DNA of 64,000 bases from contig SUXZ01000003.1 in NCBI GenBank assembly GCA_015060685.1, positions 62,001-126,000 of the forward strand. The letters run 5' to 3'. The position numbers and the translations under genes are program-made. The stretch is from Mediterranea massiliensis. Lineage in GTDB: Bacteria > Bacteroidota > Bacteroidia > Bacteroidales > Bacteroidaceae. This document shows, piece by piece, positions 42,316 to 50,116 of the stretch (within the stretch, counting starts at the first letter, position 1; every line of letters begins with the position of its first letter). The notes beneath the pieces were generated by a model. It worked only from the letters and a program-made list of their open reading frames with translations. It did no database searches and had not been told where the DNA came from.

Positions 42316-44949
42316 ATGGAAACTTTATACGCTATTCTTCCGCTTGCAGGCCGCTACATCCTTGTAGCCGGTTTGCTGATGGCACTCTATTGGATGTTGT
42401 GGCGCAAGCAGGCCACTCATCGTGCCAAACGCATCTATTTGTTGGCATTGCCCTTCATGGCATTGGCCATCACACTGATACAGATTGAAGTATATAAGCC
42501 CGACCCTGTGGTAGTTACCATCGAGAAGAAGGTAGAAGCCGTGCAGAACATCTCCATGGCCGAAGCTATTCCGATGACAACATCGGCCACTACCGTTGCC
42601 CCCACTGAGGTAAACGAGGCCGAAGAGGCAATACCCGTTGCACTTGCTCCAATGGAGGCGGTAGAGGAAAATATCAACCTCAGCACGTGGGATATCATAA
42701 CCATCGTTTATATCAGCATATTGGTTGCCTTGTGCATCCCGTTTGTTGTGGGCTTTGTGCAACTGAAGCTGCTTAGCAAGAAGGCCAACAAGCAACAAGA
42801 CAAAGAGAAGAACATCCGCATCCTGACGGGACAAGCCATCAAAGCGCCCTTCTCTTTCTATCGCTCCATCTTCCTTCCAAGCAACCTGACCGATACACAA
42901 CGCCGGATGATACTTAGTCACGAAGAGGCACACATACAACATCGCCATTACTTAGACATGTGGATCAGTGCGCTGGTTACCCGCCTCTTCTGGTGGAACC
43001 CCTTCCTTTGGTGGGCAAACAACGAGTTGCGCAACATTCACGAGTTCGAAGCCGACGGTGTGGTGCTGAACACCGGCGAAGACCTCTACACCTACCAAAC
43101 CATCCTCATCGAGGAGGTGATGCATGGCGACATAGTGATAGCCAACGGCTTTAACCACTCCTTCATCCGCCGACGCTTCATCGAGATGGCAAAAAGCTCC
43201 AACCGACAGATGAGCAAGTGGGCCAAAGCAGGCACCGGTGTATGGATGTTGCTGATTGTAGCCTTGTTCTGCTGCTCGGTGGGCAAGGCCGAAACCATCT
43301 ACAAGACGGTGATTACTCACGAACCTCAAGAGCTGGTGGCGGAAGCTGTTACTGAAACAGCTATGGAAGAGTCGCCAATTCTTATCGACACACTGACTTT
43401 ATCGAAGGACAAACCATTCCTTGTATTCCAAGATTCGGTTGCCATTTTGCAGGCCGATGATGATTATATGTTGTTCGACGATACCGTTGTTGTTAACTTC
43501 GACGAATCACCTCTCACAGTAGAAGCTAATAATTTGGAGCAAGCCGAGATATTAGAAAGTTTGTTAAGCACAATGGGCTCATTGCAAGAGATTACTCCCG
43601 AACAATACGAAAAGTTGCAAACACAATCGAACAGACCACTACCGAGTCTGGAATCTATCAATCAGTCCATGAGGAACATAAAGTTAAACATGAATAATCG
43701 TTTTTCGGAAAGCCTCAGCAGATTGTTACTCGATATGGTTCGCACTCAAAATAGTTTCCTAACCAGTAGTGAATTAGCCGATTTAGTTGATAAAGAGAGC
43801 GGTGTTGCATTCATTTCACCGACTTTACCAAAGACATTTGAAATTCAATCTCAATTGGTAGGACAATTGATGATAGAGTGGCTATTGACTAGCGTTTTAA
43901 CAGAAGAGGCTTACAACAAGTCAAAAGAGGCATCCGGAAATCGTGAGGATTTCCTAAGTTATGAAGAAATGAGCAAACTCTTAAATGAAAGTAGGCAAAG
44001 AAGAATAACTATGCATCTGAATCAAATCAAGCAAGTGGATGAATCGGTATGCAAACAGGTGGAAGAACAGATGGCTAAATATGGCATGTCGCCTAAAGAG
44101 GATGTTATCGAAATCCCCATTACTTTTAAAGGTGGAAAGGTAATGATTTATAAGAAAGACGGAAATGGATTCAGAAGCTATGAAGCAAATTCACGCCAAG
44201 CAGCCTACGAAAACTTGCGCAAAGCCAAAGAGAACGAGTTTGTAATAGAAGGTTTTGTGGACGAAAACATTACCGACTCTTGCTACAACATCTACTTGGC
44301 CGACGAGCACTTCCTGATTCAAGACGAGCCGGTGGCTACGGTGCCGGTAGTGAACAAGCGCTTTACCTATGTGGTGAACATCGACAAGATGACGGCCGGC
44401 CGCTTGCGTTGCATCTTCCCCGGTGGAGAGCTTTGTAAGAATACAATCAATCTCTACTTTGTGCCAGGCGAAACCGTGAGCCTCTTTGTAAACAATGGCT
44501 TTTATAATATAAGTACAAGCGAGGAGTATGGCAATAAAGTGTCAAGAGCTATGGAGATTGCTCGCGAAGAGACCAATTGGGAAACGCCTCATCAGCCAAA
44601 GATTAAAGGCGACGCATGGAAAGAGGTTTCGCAAGACTACAACAATAGTCTCGTTGTGAAGGAGGTATATTTCAATGACGATGAGACGGTTTTGCGAATA
44701 GCACACAATGCTTATGCCGAAAACATGAATTTCTCCAAGAACGATTACATCACGGACGAGAATGGCAATAAGTATAAACTGAAACGTGCAATAAAGGGGC
44801 TTATCGGTGAAAACAACGAGCAAGAAACCCGCATATTTGGTGCATACTTAGCCTTCGAACCGCTTCCGAAAGATGTGGAGAAGATAACTTTCCATGGTGG
44901 CGGCACAACGATTAAGAACATCCGGAAACAAGGAAAGGTAATCTACTAA
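42316..44949 (+). CDS. M56-family (BlaR1/MecR1-like) membrane metallopeptidase with unusual sensor region
   Basis: The start is ATG 42316 (877 aa); GTG 42310 is also in frame. Four membrane helices surround the M56 protease domain, whose zinc motif H-E-E-A-H is near residue 200 and whose downstream acidic ligand is in N-I-H-E-F-E-A-D near 240. A last membrane helix lies near 310-330. The remaining 540 residues are extracytoplasmic but lack the penicillin-binding S-x-x-K region of BlaR1. Instead they hold Glu/Gln-rich helices, a segment with D-S-C-Y-N-I-Y-L-A-D near 655, and a C-terminal beta domain shared with the previous gene. It probably cleaves the BlaI-type repressor in response to an unknown envelope signal. 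Confidence 0.85.
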   Translation: METLYAILPLAGRYILVAGLLMALYWMLWRKQATHRAKRIYLLALPFMALAITLIQIEVYKPDPVVVTIEKKVEAVQNISMAEAIPMTTSATTVAPTEVNEAEEAIPVALAPMEAVEENINLSTWDIITIVYISILVALCIPFVVGFVQLKLLSKKANKQQDKEKNIRILTGQAIKAPFSFYRSIFLPSNLTDTQRRMILSHEEAHIQHRHYLDMWISALVTRLFWWNPFLWWANNELRNIHEFEADGVVLNTGEDLYTYQTILIEEVMHGDIVIANGFNHSFIRRRFIEMAKSSNRQMSKWAKAGTGVWMLLIVALFCCSVGKAETIYKTVITHEPQELVAEAVTETAMEESPILIDTLTLSKDKPFLVFQDSVAILQADDDYMLFDDTVVVNFDESPLTVEANNLEQAEILESLLSTMGSLQEITPEQYEKLQTQSNRPLPSLESINQSMRNIKLNMNNRFSESLSRLLLDMVRTQNSFLTSSELADLVDKESGVAFISPTLPKTFEIQSQLVGQLMIEWLLTSVLTEEAYNKSKEASGNREDFLSYEEMSKLLNESRQRRITMHLNQIKQVDESVCKQVEEQMAKYGMSPKEDVIEIPITFKGGKVMIYKKDGNGFRSYEANSRQAAYENLRKAKENEFVIEGFVDENITDSCYNIYLADEHFLIQDEPVATVPVVNKRFTYVVNIDKMTAGRLRCIFPGGELCKNTINLYFVPGETVSLFVNNGFYNISTSEEYGNKVSRAMEIAREETNWETPHQPKIKGDAWKEVSQDYNNSLVVKEVYFNDDETVLRIAHNAYAENMNFSKNDYITDENGNKYKLKRAIKGLIGENNEQETRIFGAYLAFEPLPKDVEKITFHGGGTTIKNIRKQGKVIY

Positions 44950-44980
44950 CATTTCCTCCACCATTAGTTAAGAATTCATT

Positions 44981-45026
44981 AAGCCTTCTTGCCTAATAGG
45001 GAAAACCCTTCGGCAAGAAGGTTTAA
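44981..45026. terminator. Bidirectional terminator between the M56 gene and the sirtuin gene
   Basis: Perfect 10-bp stem CCTTCTTGCC (44984-44993) / GGCAAGAAGG (45012-45021), with an inner AGGG/CCCT extension. A T-run of TTTAAT follows on the plus strand. Confidence 0.75.
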
Positions 45027-45028
45027 TC

Positions 45029-45727
45029 TTATACCCCCAATAGCTGCAACAGTTCGTTCATGCCCTCGGTAGCGCCCTTCTGAATGACGTGAATGGGGCG
45101 ATTGGTGTGTGCATCCACCGGTTTGGGGTCGATAAGGTAAATCTTGGTTTGAGCCGGTGCATAGTGTAGCAAGCCGGCGGCAGGATAGACATTCAAGGAA
45201 GTACCTATTATAATAAGTATGTCGGCCTGGCTCACATAGTCGATAGCCGTTTCTATCATGGGTACGGCCTCGCCAAACCAAACGATGAAGGGGCGAAGCG
45301 GCGAACCGTCGCCGGCAAGGTCATCGACATGGGTTTCATACGCTTCGGGCTTCAGTTCGACAATGTAGCGCGGGTCGTTGGGGTTGCGGCTACTACACAT
45401 CTTGGTCAGCTCGCCATGTAGGTGGATAACACGAGTGCTACCGGCACGTTCGTGCAAGTTATCTACGTTTTGTGTTACTACCGTTACTTCGTATTGCTCT
45501 TCGAGCTTGGCTACGGCAAGGTGTCCGCCATTGGGCTGCACGGTGGGCAACTGCTTACGACGTTCGTTGTAGAAGCGGATAACCAATTCGGGATTGGCAA
45601 GGTATCCTTCGGGCGTTGCAACTTGCTCAACGGGGTACTTGTCCCACAAACCTCCGGCATCGCGAAACGTACTTATTCCACTCTCGGCACTGATGCCTGC
45701 ACCCGACAAAACGACTATTTTCTTCAT
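45029..45727 (-). CDS. Sir2-family NAD-dependent protein deacylase lacking the zinc-ribbon cysteines
   Basis: The 232-aa protein has G-A-G-I-S-A-E-S-G-I-S-T-F-R at residues 9-22, T-Q-N-V-D-N-L-H near 95, the catalytic His in H-L-H-G-E-L, and I-G-T-S-L-N-V-Y-P-A near 185. A Y-x-x-R (F-Y-N-E-R-R near 53) is the marker of class III/CobB-type deacylases, including desuccinylases. The usual two C-x-x-C pairs of the zinc module are reduced to one Cys (K-M-C-S-S-R), so the module must fold without zinc. Divergent from the FKBP operon. Confidence 0.88.
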   Translation of the reverse strand: MKKIVVLSGAGISAESGISTFRDAGGLWDKYPVEQVATPEGYLANPELVIRFYNERRKQLPTVQPNGGHLAVAKLEEQYEVTVVTQNVDNLHERAGSTRVIHLHGELTKMCSSRNPNDPRYIVELKPEAYETHVDDLAGDGSPLRPFIVWFGEAVPMIETAIDYVSQADILIIIGTSLNVYPAAGLLHYAPAQTKIYLIDPKPVDAHTNRPIHVIQKGATEGMNELLQLLGV

Positions 45728-45756
45728 GTTTTCCTCCTTTTTTAGTAAGATTCATG

Positions 45757-45764
45757 CAAATTTA
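45757..45764 (-). promoter_or_regulatory. Sirtuin promoter -7 element
   Basis: Minus-strand TAAATTTG, 30 bp before the start codon. Confidence 0.45.
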
Positions 45765-45829
45765 ACACGTTTCGCTCAATATTAAAAAAAATTAAATAGT
45801 TAAAATTAAAGCAATTCCATAAAAAGGTG

Positions 45830-45837
45830 TACTTTTG
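45830..45837 (+). promoter_or_regulatory. FKBP operon promoter -7 element
   Basis: TACTTTTG, 30 bp before the ATG of the first FKBP gene. The upstream stretch is very A/T-rich. Confidence 0.5.
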
Positions 45838-45867
45838 CCGTTTGAAATTTAGAACAAGAAACAGATT

Positions 45868-46464
45868 ATGGATAAATTCAGTTATGCTATTGGCCTTGGA
45901 ATCGGCCAAAACCTGTTAGGAATGGGTGCAAAAGGTATCGATGTGAACGACTTTGCACAAGCCATTAAAGACGTGCTCGATGGTAACGAAACCGCTATCA
46001 CTCACACCGAAGCACGCGACATCGTGAACAAGTACTTCCAAGAACTGGAAGAGAAGATGAACGCCGCCAACATCGAAGCCGGCAAACGCTTCCTGGAAGA
46101 GAACAAAAAGCGCGAGGGAATTGTTACATTGCCCAGCGGATTGCAATACGAAGTAATCAACGAAGGTAACACCGAAGGCCCACGCGCCAAGGCTACCGAC
46201 CAGGTGCAATGCCACTACGAAGGTACGCTGATTGACGGTACACTGTTCGACAGCTCTATCAAGCGCGGACAACCTGCCACATTCGGTGTGAACCAAGTGA
46301 TTGCCGGATGGGTAGAAGCCCTCCAATTGATGCCCGAAGGTGCTAAGTGGAAACTCTACATCCCCAGCGAACTGGGCTATGGTGCTCATGGCGCAGGCGA
46401 GATGATTCCTCCACACAGCGCGTTGATTTTCGAAGTGGAACTAATCAAAATAATCAATCAATAA
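45868..46464 (+). CDS. FKBP-type peptidyl-prolyl isomerase (FklB-like, cytoplasmic)
   Basis: The 198-aa protein has no signal peptide. The N-terminal helical dimerisation region (M-D-K-F-S-Y-A-I-G-L-G-I-G-Q-N) is followed by an FKBP domain (about 95-198) with V-Q-C-H-Y-E-G-T-L-I-D-G-T-L-F-D-S-S, A-G-W-V-E-A-L and Y-G-A-H-G-A-G-E-M-I-P-P-H-S-A-L. The active-site aromatics are retained. It catalyses proline cis-trans isomerisation. It is followed after 18 bp by an exported paralogue, so one operon supplies both compartments. Confidence 0.93.
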   Translation: MDKFSYAIGLGIGQNLLGMGAKGIDVNDFAQAIKDVLDGNETAITHTEARDIVNKYFQELEEKMNAANIEAGKRFLEENKKREGIVTLPSGLQYEVINEGNTEGPRAKATDQVQCHYEGTLIDGTLFDSSIKRGQPATFGVNQVIAGWVEALQLMPEGAKWKLYIPSELGYGAHGAGEMIPPHSALIFEVELIKIINQ

Positions 46465-46482
46465 TAAAACGGAAAACAAGTT

Positions 46483-47376
46483 ATGAAGAAAACATTATTC
46501 ATCGCAGCACTGGCTATCGCAACTGGTCTTAGCTCATGTGCACAAGCCCCAAAGGCTGAATTGAAGAGCGAAATCGACTCGCTTTCATACGCTATCGGTC
46601 TTTCACGCAGCCAACAAGGTCTTACCGAGTTCTTGGCTCAACAAGGTGTGGACAGCGCACAATACTCTAACTTCCTGAAGGGTGTATTGGAAGGCGCACG
46701 TAGTGCCGACATCGCCGACAAGATGGCCTACTCGGTAGGTATGCAAATCGGTCAAATGATTTCTGTGAACTGGTACGAAAGCATCAACCAACAACTCTTC
46801 GGTAACGACTCTACCAAGACTATCAACAAGGAAGATATGTTGGCAGGTTTCTTTGCCGGTGTAACTGGTAAGGGACGCGTAATGGATCCGATGATTGCTA
46901 CAGGCTATGTTGACAACAAGATGGAAAGCGTCAAGGAAGCCTCGTTGCTGGAAAGATATGGCGAATACAAAGCCGAAAACGAAAAGTTCTTGGAAGAGAA
47001 CAAGGCTAAGGAAGGTGTTGTAACTACCGAAAGCGGCTTGCAATACAAGGTTATCACAGCCGGTAAGGGCAAAGTGCCTACTTCAAGCGACAAGGTGAAG
47101 GTACACTACAAGGGTACGTTGATTGACGGTACTGAGTTCGACAGCTCATACTCTCGCAAGGACAAGGATGGCAACCCACAACCTACTTCATTCCGTGCCA
47201 ACCAAGTAATCAAGGGATGGACAGAAGCCCTCACCATGATGCCTGTAGGTTCAAAGTGGGAACTTTACATCCCACAAGACTTGGCTTATGGAAGCCGCGA
47301 ACAAGGTGGCGTTATCAAGCCATTCTCTACACTGATTTTCGAAGTTGAATTGGTGGAAATCGAAGACAAGAAGTAA
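46483..47376 (+). CDS. FKBP-type peptidyl-prolyl isomerase lipoprotein (FkpA-like)
   Basis: The 297-aa lipoprotein has signal M-K-K-T-L-F...L-S-S-C followed by A-Q-A-P-K. Its N-terminal half (25-170) is helical and repeats the S-Y-A-I-G/S-Y-S-V-G-M-Q-I-G-Q motif of FkpA/Mip dimerisation regions. The FKBP domain (about 190-295) has V-H-Y-K-G-T-L-I-D-G-T-E-F-D-S-S and I-K-G-W-T-E-A-L. It acts as a periplasmic folding catalyst and chaperone. It is a clear paralogue of the preceding gene. Confidence 0.93.
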   Translation: MKKTLFIAALAIATGLSSCAQAPKAELKSEIDSLSYAIGLSRSQQGLTEFLAQQGVDSAQYSNFLKGVLEGARSADIADKMAYSVGMQIGQMISVNWYESINQQLFGNDSTKTINKEDMLAGFFAGVTGKGRVMDPMIATGYVDNKMESVKEASLLERYGEYKAENEKFLEENKAKEGVVTTESGLQYKVITAGKGKVPTSSDKVKVHYKGTLIDGTEFDSSYSRKDKDGNPQPTSFRANQVIKGWTEALTMMPVGSKWELYIPQDLAYGSREQGGVIKPFSTLIFEVELVEIEDKK

Positions 47377-47396
47377 GCGAAGTCTTACATATATAT

Positions 47397-47428
47397 AAAA
47401 GGATGCTCACATGAGCATCCTTTTTTTA
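47397..47428. terminator. Bidirectional terminator between the FKBP operon and DUF554 gene
   Basis: Stem GGATGCTC (47401-47408) / GAGCATCC (47413-47420) with loop ACAT, flanked by A4 and T7. Confidence 0.9.
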
Positions 47429-48112
47429 TAGCAAGGCCTGAATGATGAACCAAAGAATGGGCACCAGCATGGCCGGCAGGAAATTCAAGGTTTTGCAATC
47501 CTTTAACTTCAGCAACGACAAGCCGGAGGCTACAATCATCAATCCGCCCACAATGAGCAGCTCGGCCATCAAGGCATCGCTGACCGCCGAACTGGAATAC
47601 TTGGCCACCATGTAGAACATGCCTTGCCAGCAGAACAGCACGGGCGCGGCCAGTATCATCCAAATGCCATAGGTAGAGGCAAACACGGTGGAGGTAACCA
47701 AATCGAGCGTAGCATTGGTATAAAGAAAGGTATTGTCGCCATTCAGGGCACTGATAACCGGCCCAAGCATGGAGAGCGGCCCGATGCAATAGAGCAGAAT
47801 GGCGGTGGAAAGACCGGCCGAGAGGTTGTTCTTCTTGCCGGAAGAGAGCTTGTTGACCAACTTGGAGAAGCGGCCGTCTATGTCGATAGCCGTACCGATT
47901 AACCCTCCCAACGACAAGGCCACAATAAATAGCACCGGATATTCGCTCTTCGAAAAGTTGCTGACCACAGCATTCAAGCCTATACCCAAGCAGGCCAAGC
48001 CCAATCCGGTATAGAGCACCTCCTTGTATTTCTCCTTGATTCCACGATTCATCACGGCACCCAAAAGCGTGCCGACTATAATTGTACCTGTATTGACGAT
48101 TGTTCCTAACAT
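47426..48112 (-). CDS. DUF554-family membrane protein (YdfK/YqgA-like)
   Basis: The 228-aa protein has about seven membrane helices. It begins M-L-G-T-I-V-N-T-G-T-I-I-V-G-T-L-L-G-A and has G-L-G-L-A-C-L-G-I-G-L-N and G-L-I-G-T-A-I-D-I-D-G-R at the positions expected for DUF554. It is an integral inner-membrane protein, probably a transporter of unknown substrate. Monocistronic, with a terminator close behind the stop. Confidence 0.88.
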   Translation of the reverse strand: MLGTIVNTGTIIVGTLLGAVMNRGIKEKYKEVLYTGLGLACLGIGLNAVVSNFSKSEYPVLFIVALSLGGLIGTAIDIDGRFSKLVNKLSSGKKNNLSAGLSTAILLYCIGPLSMLGPVISALNGDNTFLYTNATLDLVTSTVFASTYGIWMILAAPVLFCWQGMFYMVAKYSSSAVSDALMAELLIVGGLMIVASGLSLLKLKDCKTLNFLPAMLVPILWFIIQALL

Positions 48113-48137
48113 GGTGTAAGTTTTTTATTTTGTGCTG

Positions 48138-48145
48138 CAAAAATA
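48138..48145 (-). promoter_or_regulatory. DUF554 gene promoter -7 element
   Basis: Minus-strand TATTTTTG, 26 bp before the start codon. Confidence 0.5.
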
Positions 48146-48311
48146 CACAAATCTATAAACCCAGCGCATATTATCCTTTGTTTTTCTAACAATATGAAAA
48201 AACAAGGCCTATTTTTCTCTCTTAAAAGTGTTTTATAGCATAAAAACGACAGAAATTTTATCTTTAATGCAATTTTTCCTTGAATTTCATAGATAAATTA
48301 AAATAAAGTAC

Positions 48312-48319
48312 TACATTTG
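48312..48319 (+). promoter_or_regulatory. lrp promoter -7 element
   Basis: TACATTTG, 41 bp before the Lrp ATG. The 248-bp gap it lies in is AT-rich and shows no array. Confidence 0.5.
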
Positions 48320-48360
48320 CTTACTTTTTGATAAAACATAAACTTATTTACATAGCAATT

Positions 48361-48822
48361 ATGGAGAAAATAGACAGCCTTGACAAACAAATTTTGGAGA
48401 TCATCTCGCAAAATGCCCGTATCCCATTCAAAGATGTAGCAGGCGAATGTGGCGTATCGCGCGCAGCCATTCACCAACGCGTACAACGTCTTATCGATTT
48501 GGGCGTTATCACCGGTTCGGGATACCACGTAAATCCAAAATCGTTAGGCTACAGAACCTGTACTTATGTGGGTATTAAGCTGGAAAAAGGCTCAATGTAC
48601 AAAACCGTCGTAAACCAACTGCAACATATCCCCGAAGTAGTGGAATGTCATTTCACTACCGGTCCTTACACCATGTTGACCAAGGTTTATGCACGCGACA
48701 ACGAACACTTGATGGACTTACTGAACAACAAGATGCAGGAAATCCCCGGTGTGACCTCTACCGAAACACTGATTTCGCTGGATCAAAGCATCAAGAAAGA
48801 AATTCCCATCTTGCCCGAATAA
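48361..48822 (+). CDS. Lrp/AsnC-family transcriptional regulator
   Basis: The start is ATG 48361 (153 aa), since the longer frame overlaps the leader. Residues 1-60 are the AsnC-type helix-turn-helix (L-D-K-Q-I-L-E-I-I-S-Q-N-A-R-I-P-F-K-D-V-A). Residues about 70-145 form the RAM effector domain (V-V-E-C-H-F-T-T-G-P-Y-T-M-L-T-K-V, with the conserved Gly). It would bind amino acids and act as an oligomer. Co-transcribed with DUF4491 (6-bp gap). Confidence 0.93.
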   Translation: MEKIDSLDKQILEIISQNARIPFKDVAGECGVSRAAIHQRVQRLIDLGVITGSGYHVNPKSLGYRTCTYVGIKLEKGSMYKTVVNQLQHIPEVVECHFTTGPYTMLTKVYARDNEHLMDLLNNKMQEIPGVTSTETLISLDQSIKKEIPILPE

Positions 48823-48828
48823 GCGAGC

Positions 48829-49143
48829 ATGGATTTCTTGAACGAATATCACCTTTCAGGGCTACTCATTGGCATCTGCACATTCTTGATAATCGGCCTG
48901 TTCCATCCCATCGTGATAAAAGCCGAATATCATTGGGGAACAAGTTGTTGGTGGGTGTTCATGTTGTTGGGAATTGCCGGAGTCATTGCCTCGGTTTGTG
49001 TGGATAGTATCCTGCTTGCCTCGCTATTAGGTGTATTTGCCTTCTCCTCGTTCTGGACCATCAAAGAGGTCTTCGACCAGGAAAAACGGGTAAAGAAAGG
49101 ATGGTTTCCCAAAAACCCGAAACGAAAATACAAATGGGATTAA
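48829..49143 (+). CDS. DUF4491-family small membrane protein
   Basis: The 104-aa protein has three hydrophobic helices (about 9-28, 42-60, 62-80). Conserved L-I-G-I-C-T-F-L-I-I-G-L-F-H-P-I-V-I-K-A-E-Y and the C-terminal basic K-G-W-F-P-K-N-P fit DUF4491, a Bacteroidetes-typical family of unknown function. It directly follows lrp. Confidence 0.88.
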   Translation: MDFLNEYHLSGLLIGICTFLIIGLFHPIVIKAEYHWGTSCWWVFMLLGIAGVIASVCVDSILLASLLGVFAFSSFWTIKEVFDQEKRVKKGWFPKNPKRKYKWD

Positions 49144-49179
49144 GAATCCGCACGCTTTGCATTTTTCGGGTACAAACAC

Positions 49180-49210
49180 TTGGTTGATTCAGAAAAAGAA
49201 TATATCTTTG
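49180..49210 (+). promoter_or_regulatory. tRNA promoter
   Basis: TTG (49180-49182), a 20-bp spacer and TATCTTTG (49203-49210), 28 bp before the mature tRNA. Confidence 0.6.
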
Positions 49211-49238
49211 CAACCGCTTTCAAAACTTGAAAGCATCA

Positions 49239-49312
49239 GGACTTGTAGCTCAGTTGGTTAGAGCAACAGACTCATAATCTGGAGGTCCCTGGTTCAAGCC
49301 CAGGCTGGTCCA
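49239..49312 (+). tRNA. tRNA with CAT anticodon (elongator Met, or Ile2)
   Basis: The 74-nt cloverleaf has acceptor GGACTTG/CTGGTCC (one T-T mismatch), a D-arm GCTC...GAGC, the anticodon loop CTCATAA with CAT, T-arm CCTGG/CCAGG, discriminator A, and no encoded CCA. An elongator Met tRNA and a lysidine-modified Ile tRNA share this anticodon. I favour Met by general resemblance but cannot exclude Ile2. It is not an initiator, because position 1 pairs. Confidence 0.92.
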
Positions 49313-49320
49313 CAAACACA

Positions 49321-49355
49321 AAAAGGGTGTAAACAGCAGTTTACACCCTTTTTTT
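49321..49355 (+). terminator. Terminator after the tRNA
   Basis: Perfect 14-bp stem AAAAGGGTGTAAAC / GTTTACACCCTTTT with loop AGCA, followed by further T residues. Confidence 0.9.
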
Positions 49356-49369
49356 AATCTGAACATGAT

Positions 49370-50116
49370 ATGAAACAATTTTATGCTGCACTTATTGCTA
49401 TTCTCCTTTTCATTTGTGGATGCCAAGAGCAATCGCAGCAGAAAGTTGTGCCCCAATCAGATACAATAGTTGCAATAGAAGTTAAGACTATTGCAAGCAG
49501 GCCCATCAAAAGCGAAATAGCGCAAAGGCTTGATTCATTAGGATTTATCAATATCGCAGAAGCCGATAGCACCATACTGATTGACTTGGCCTATACCCAT
49601 GCCGACAACTTTACCGGAGAAATTCTTTACGAAACCTTGCGCGAGGCATACCTACACCCAATGGCCATGGAGAGCCTGATAAGAGCTAACCAACTGCTAA
49701 AAGCCAAACACCCCAATTACAGTCTGTTAGTTTTAGATGCCGCACGCCCGATGAGTATACAGAAACGGATGTGGAATAAAGTGAAGGGTACACCTAATAA
49801 TATATACGTAGCCAATCCGAGCAAGGGCGGCGGCATGCACAACTATGGAATGGCCGTAGATGTAACCATTGTTGATGAGCAGGGAGAATGGTTGCCTATG
49901 GGTACCGGATTCGACCATTTCGGACCGGCTGCTCACACCACTCACGAAGAGGAACTGGTGGCACAAGGAATCATTAGCGAAGAGGAGAGGCTGAACAGAA
50001 GACTGCTGCGGGAAGTGATGCGTGGAGGTGGATTTATTCCGCTACATAGCGAGTGGTGGCACTTCAACCGATTGAGACGGGAAGAAACAATCCAAAACTA
50101 CCAACTGATTGAATGA
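49370..50116 (+). CDS. M15-family D-Ala-D-Ala dipeptidase (VanX/DdpX-like) lipoprotein
   Basis: The 248-aa lipoprotein has signal M-K-Q-F-Y-A...F-I-C-G-C. Zinc ligands and catalytic residues of the VanX family are present: the S-x-H-x(6)-D-type motif as G-G-G-M-H-N-Y-G-M-A-V-D near 155-166, the catalytic Glu and last His in S-E-W-W-H-F-N near 228, and the R-P in D-A-A-R-P-M-S near 124. It hydrolyses D-Ala-D-Ala, probably for peptidoglycan turnover; no vanHA cluster is present. Its stop overlaps the next start by 4 bp. Confidence 0.9.
   Translation: MKQFYAALIAILLFICGCQEQSQQKVVPQSDTIVAIEVKTIASRPIKSEIAQRLDSLGFINIAEADSTILIDLAYTHADNFTGEILYETLREAYLHPMAMESLIRANQLLKAKHPNYSLLVLDAARPMSIQKRMWNKVKGTPNNIYVANPSKGGGMHNYGMAVDVTIVDEQGEWLPMGTGFDHFGPAAHTTHEEELVAQGIISEEERLNRRLLREVMRGGGFIPLHSEWWHFNRLRREETIQNYQLIE

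Noticed and set aside
40928..44949. Beta-lactam resistance regulator
   Set aside because: The M56 protein lacks the penicillin-binding sensor and no beta-lactamase gene is adjacent.
47385..48140. A 251-aa minus-strand frame overlapping DUF554
   Set aside because: It lies in another frame of a clear DUF554 membrane protein and has arginine/histidine/cysteine-rich shadow composition.
49370..50116. Vancomycin-resistance vanX
   Set aside because: The peptidase is VanX-like, but no vanH/vanA ligase or regulator is nearby. Gram-negative cells use such enzymes for peptidoglycan turnover.
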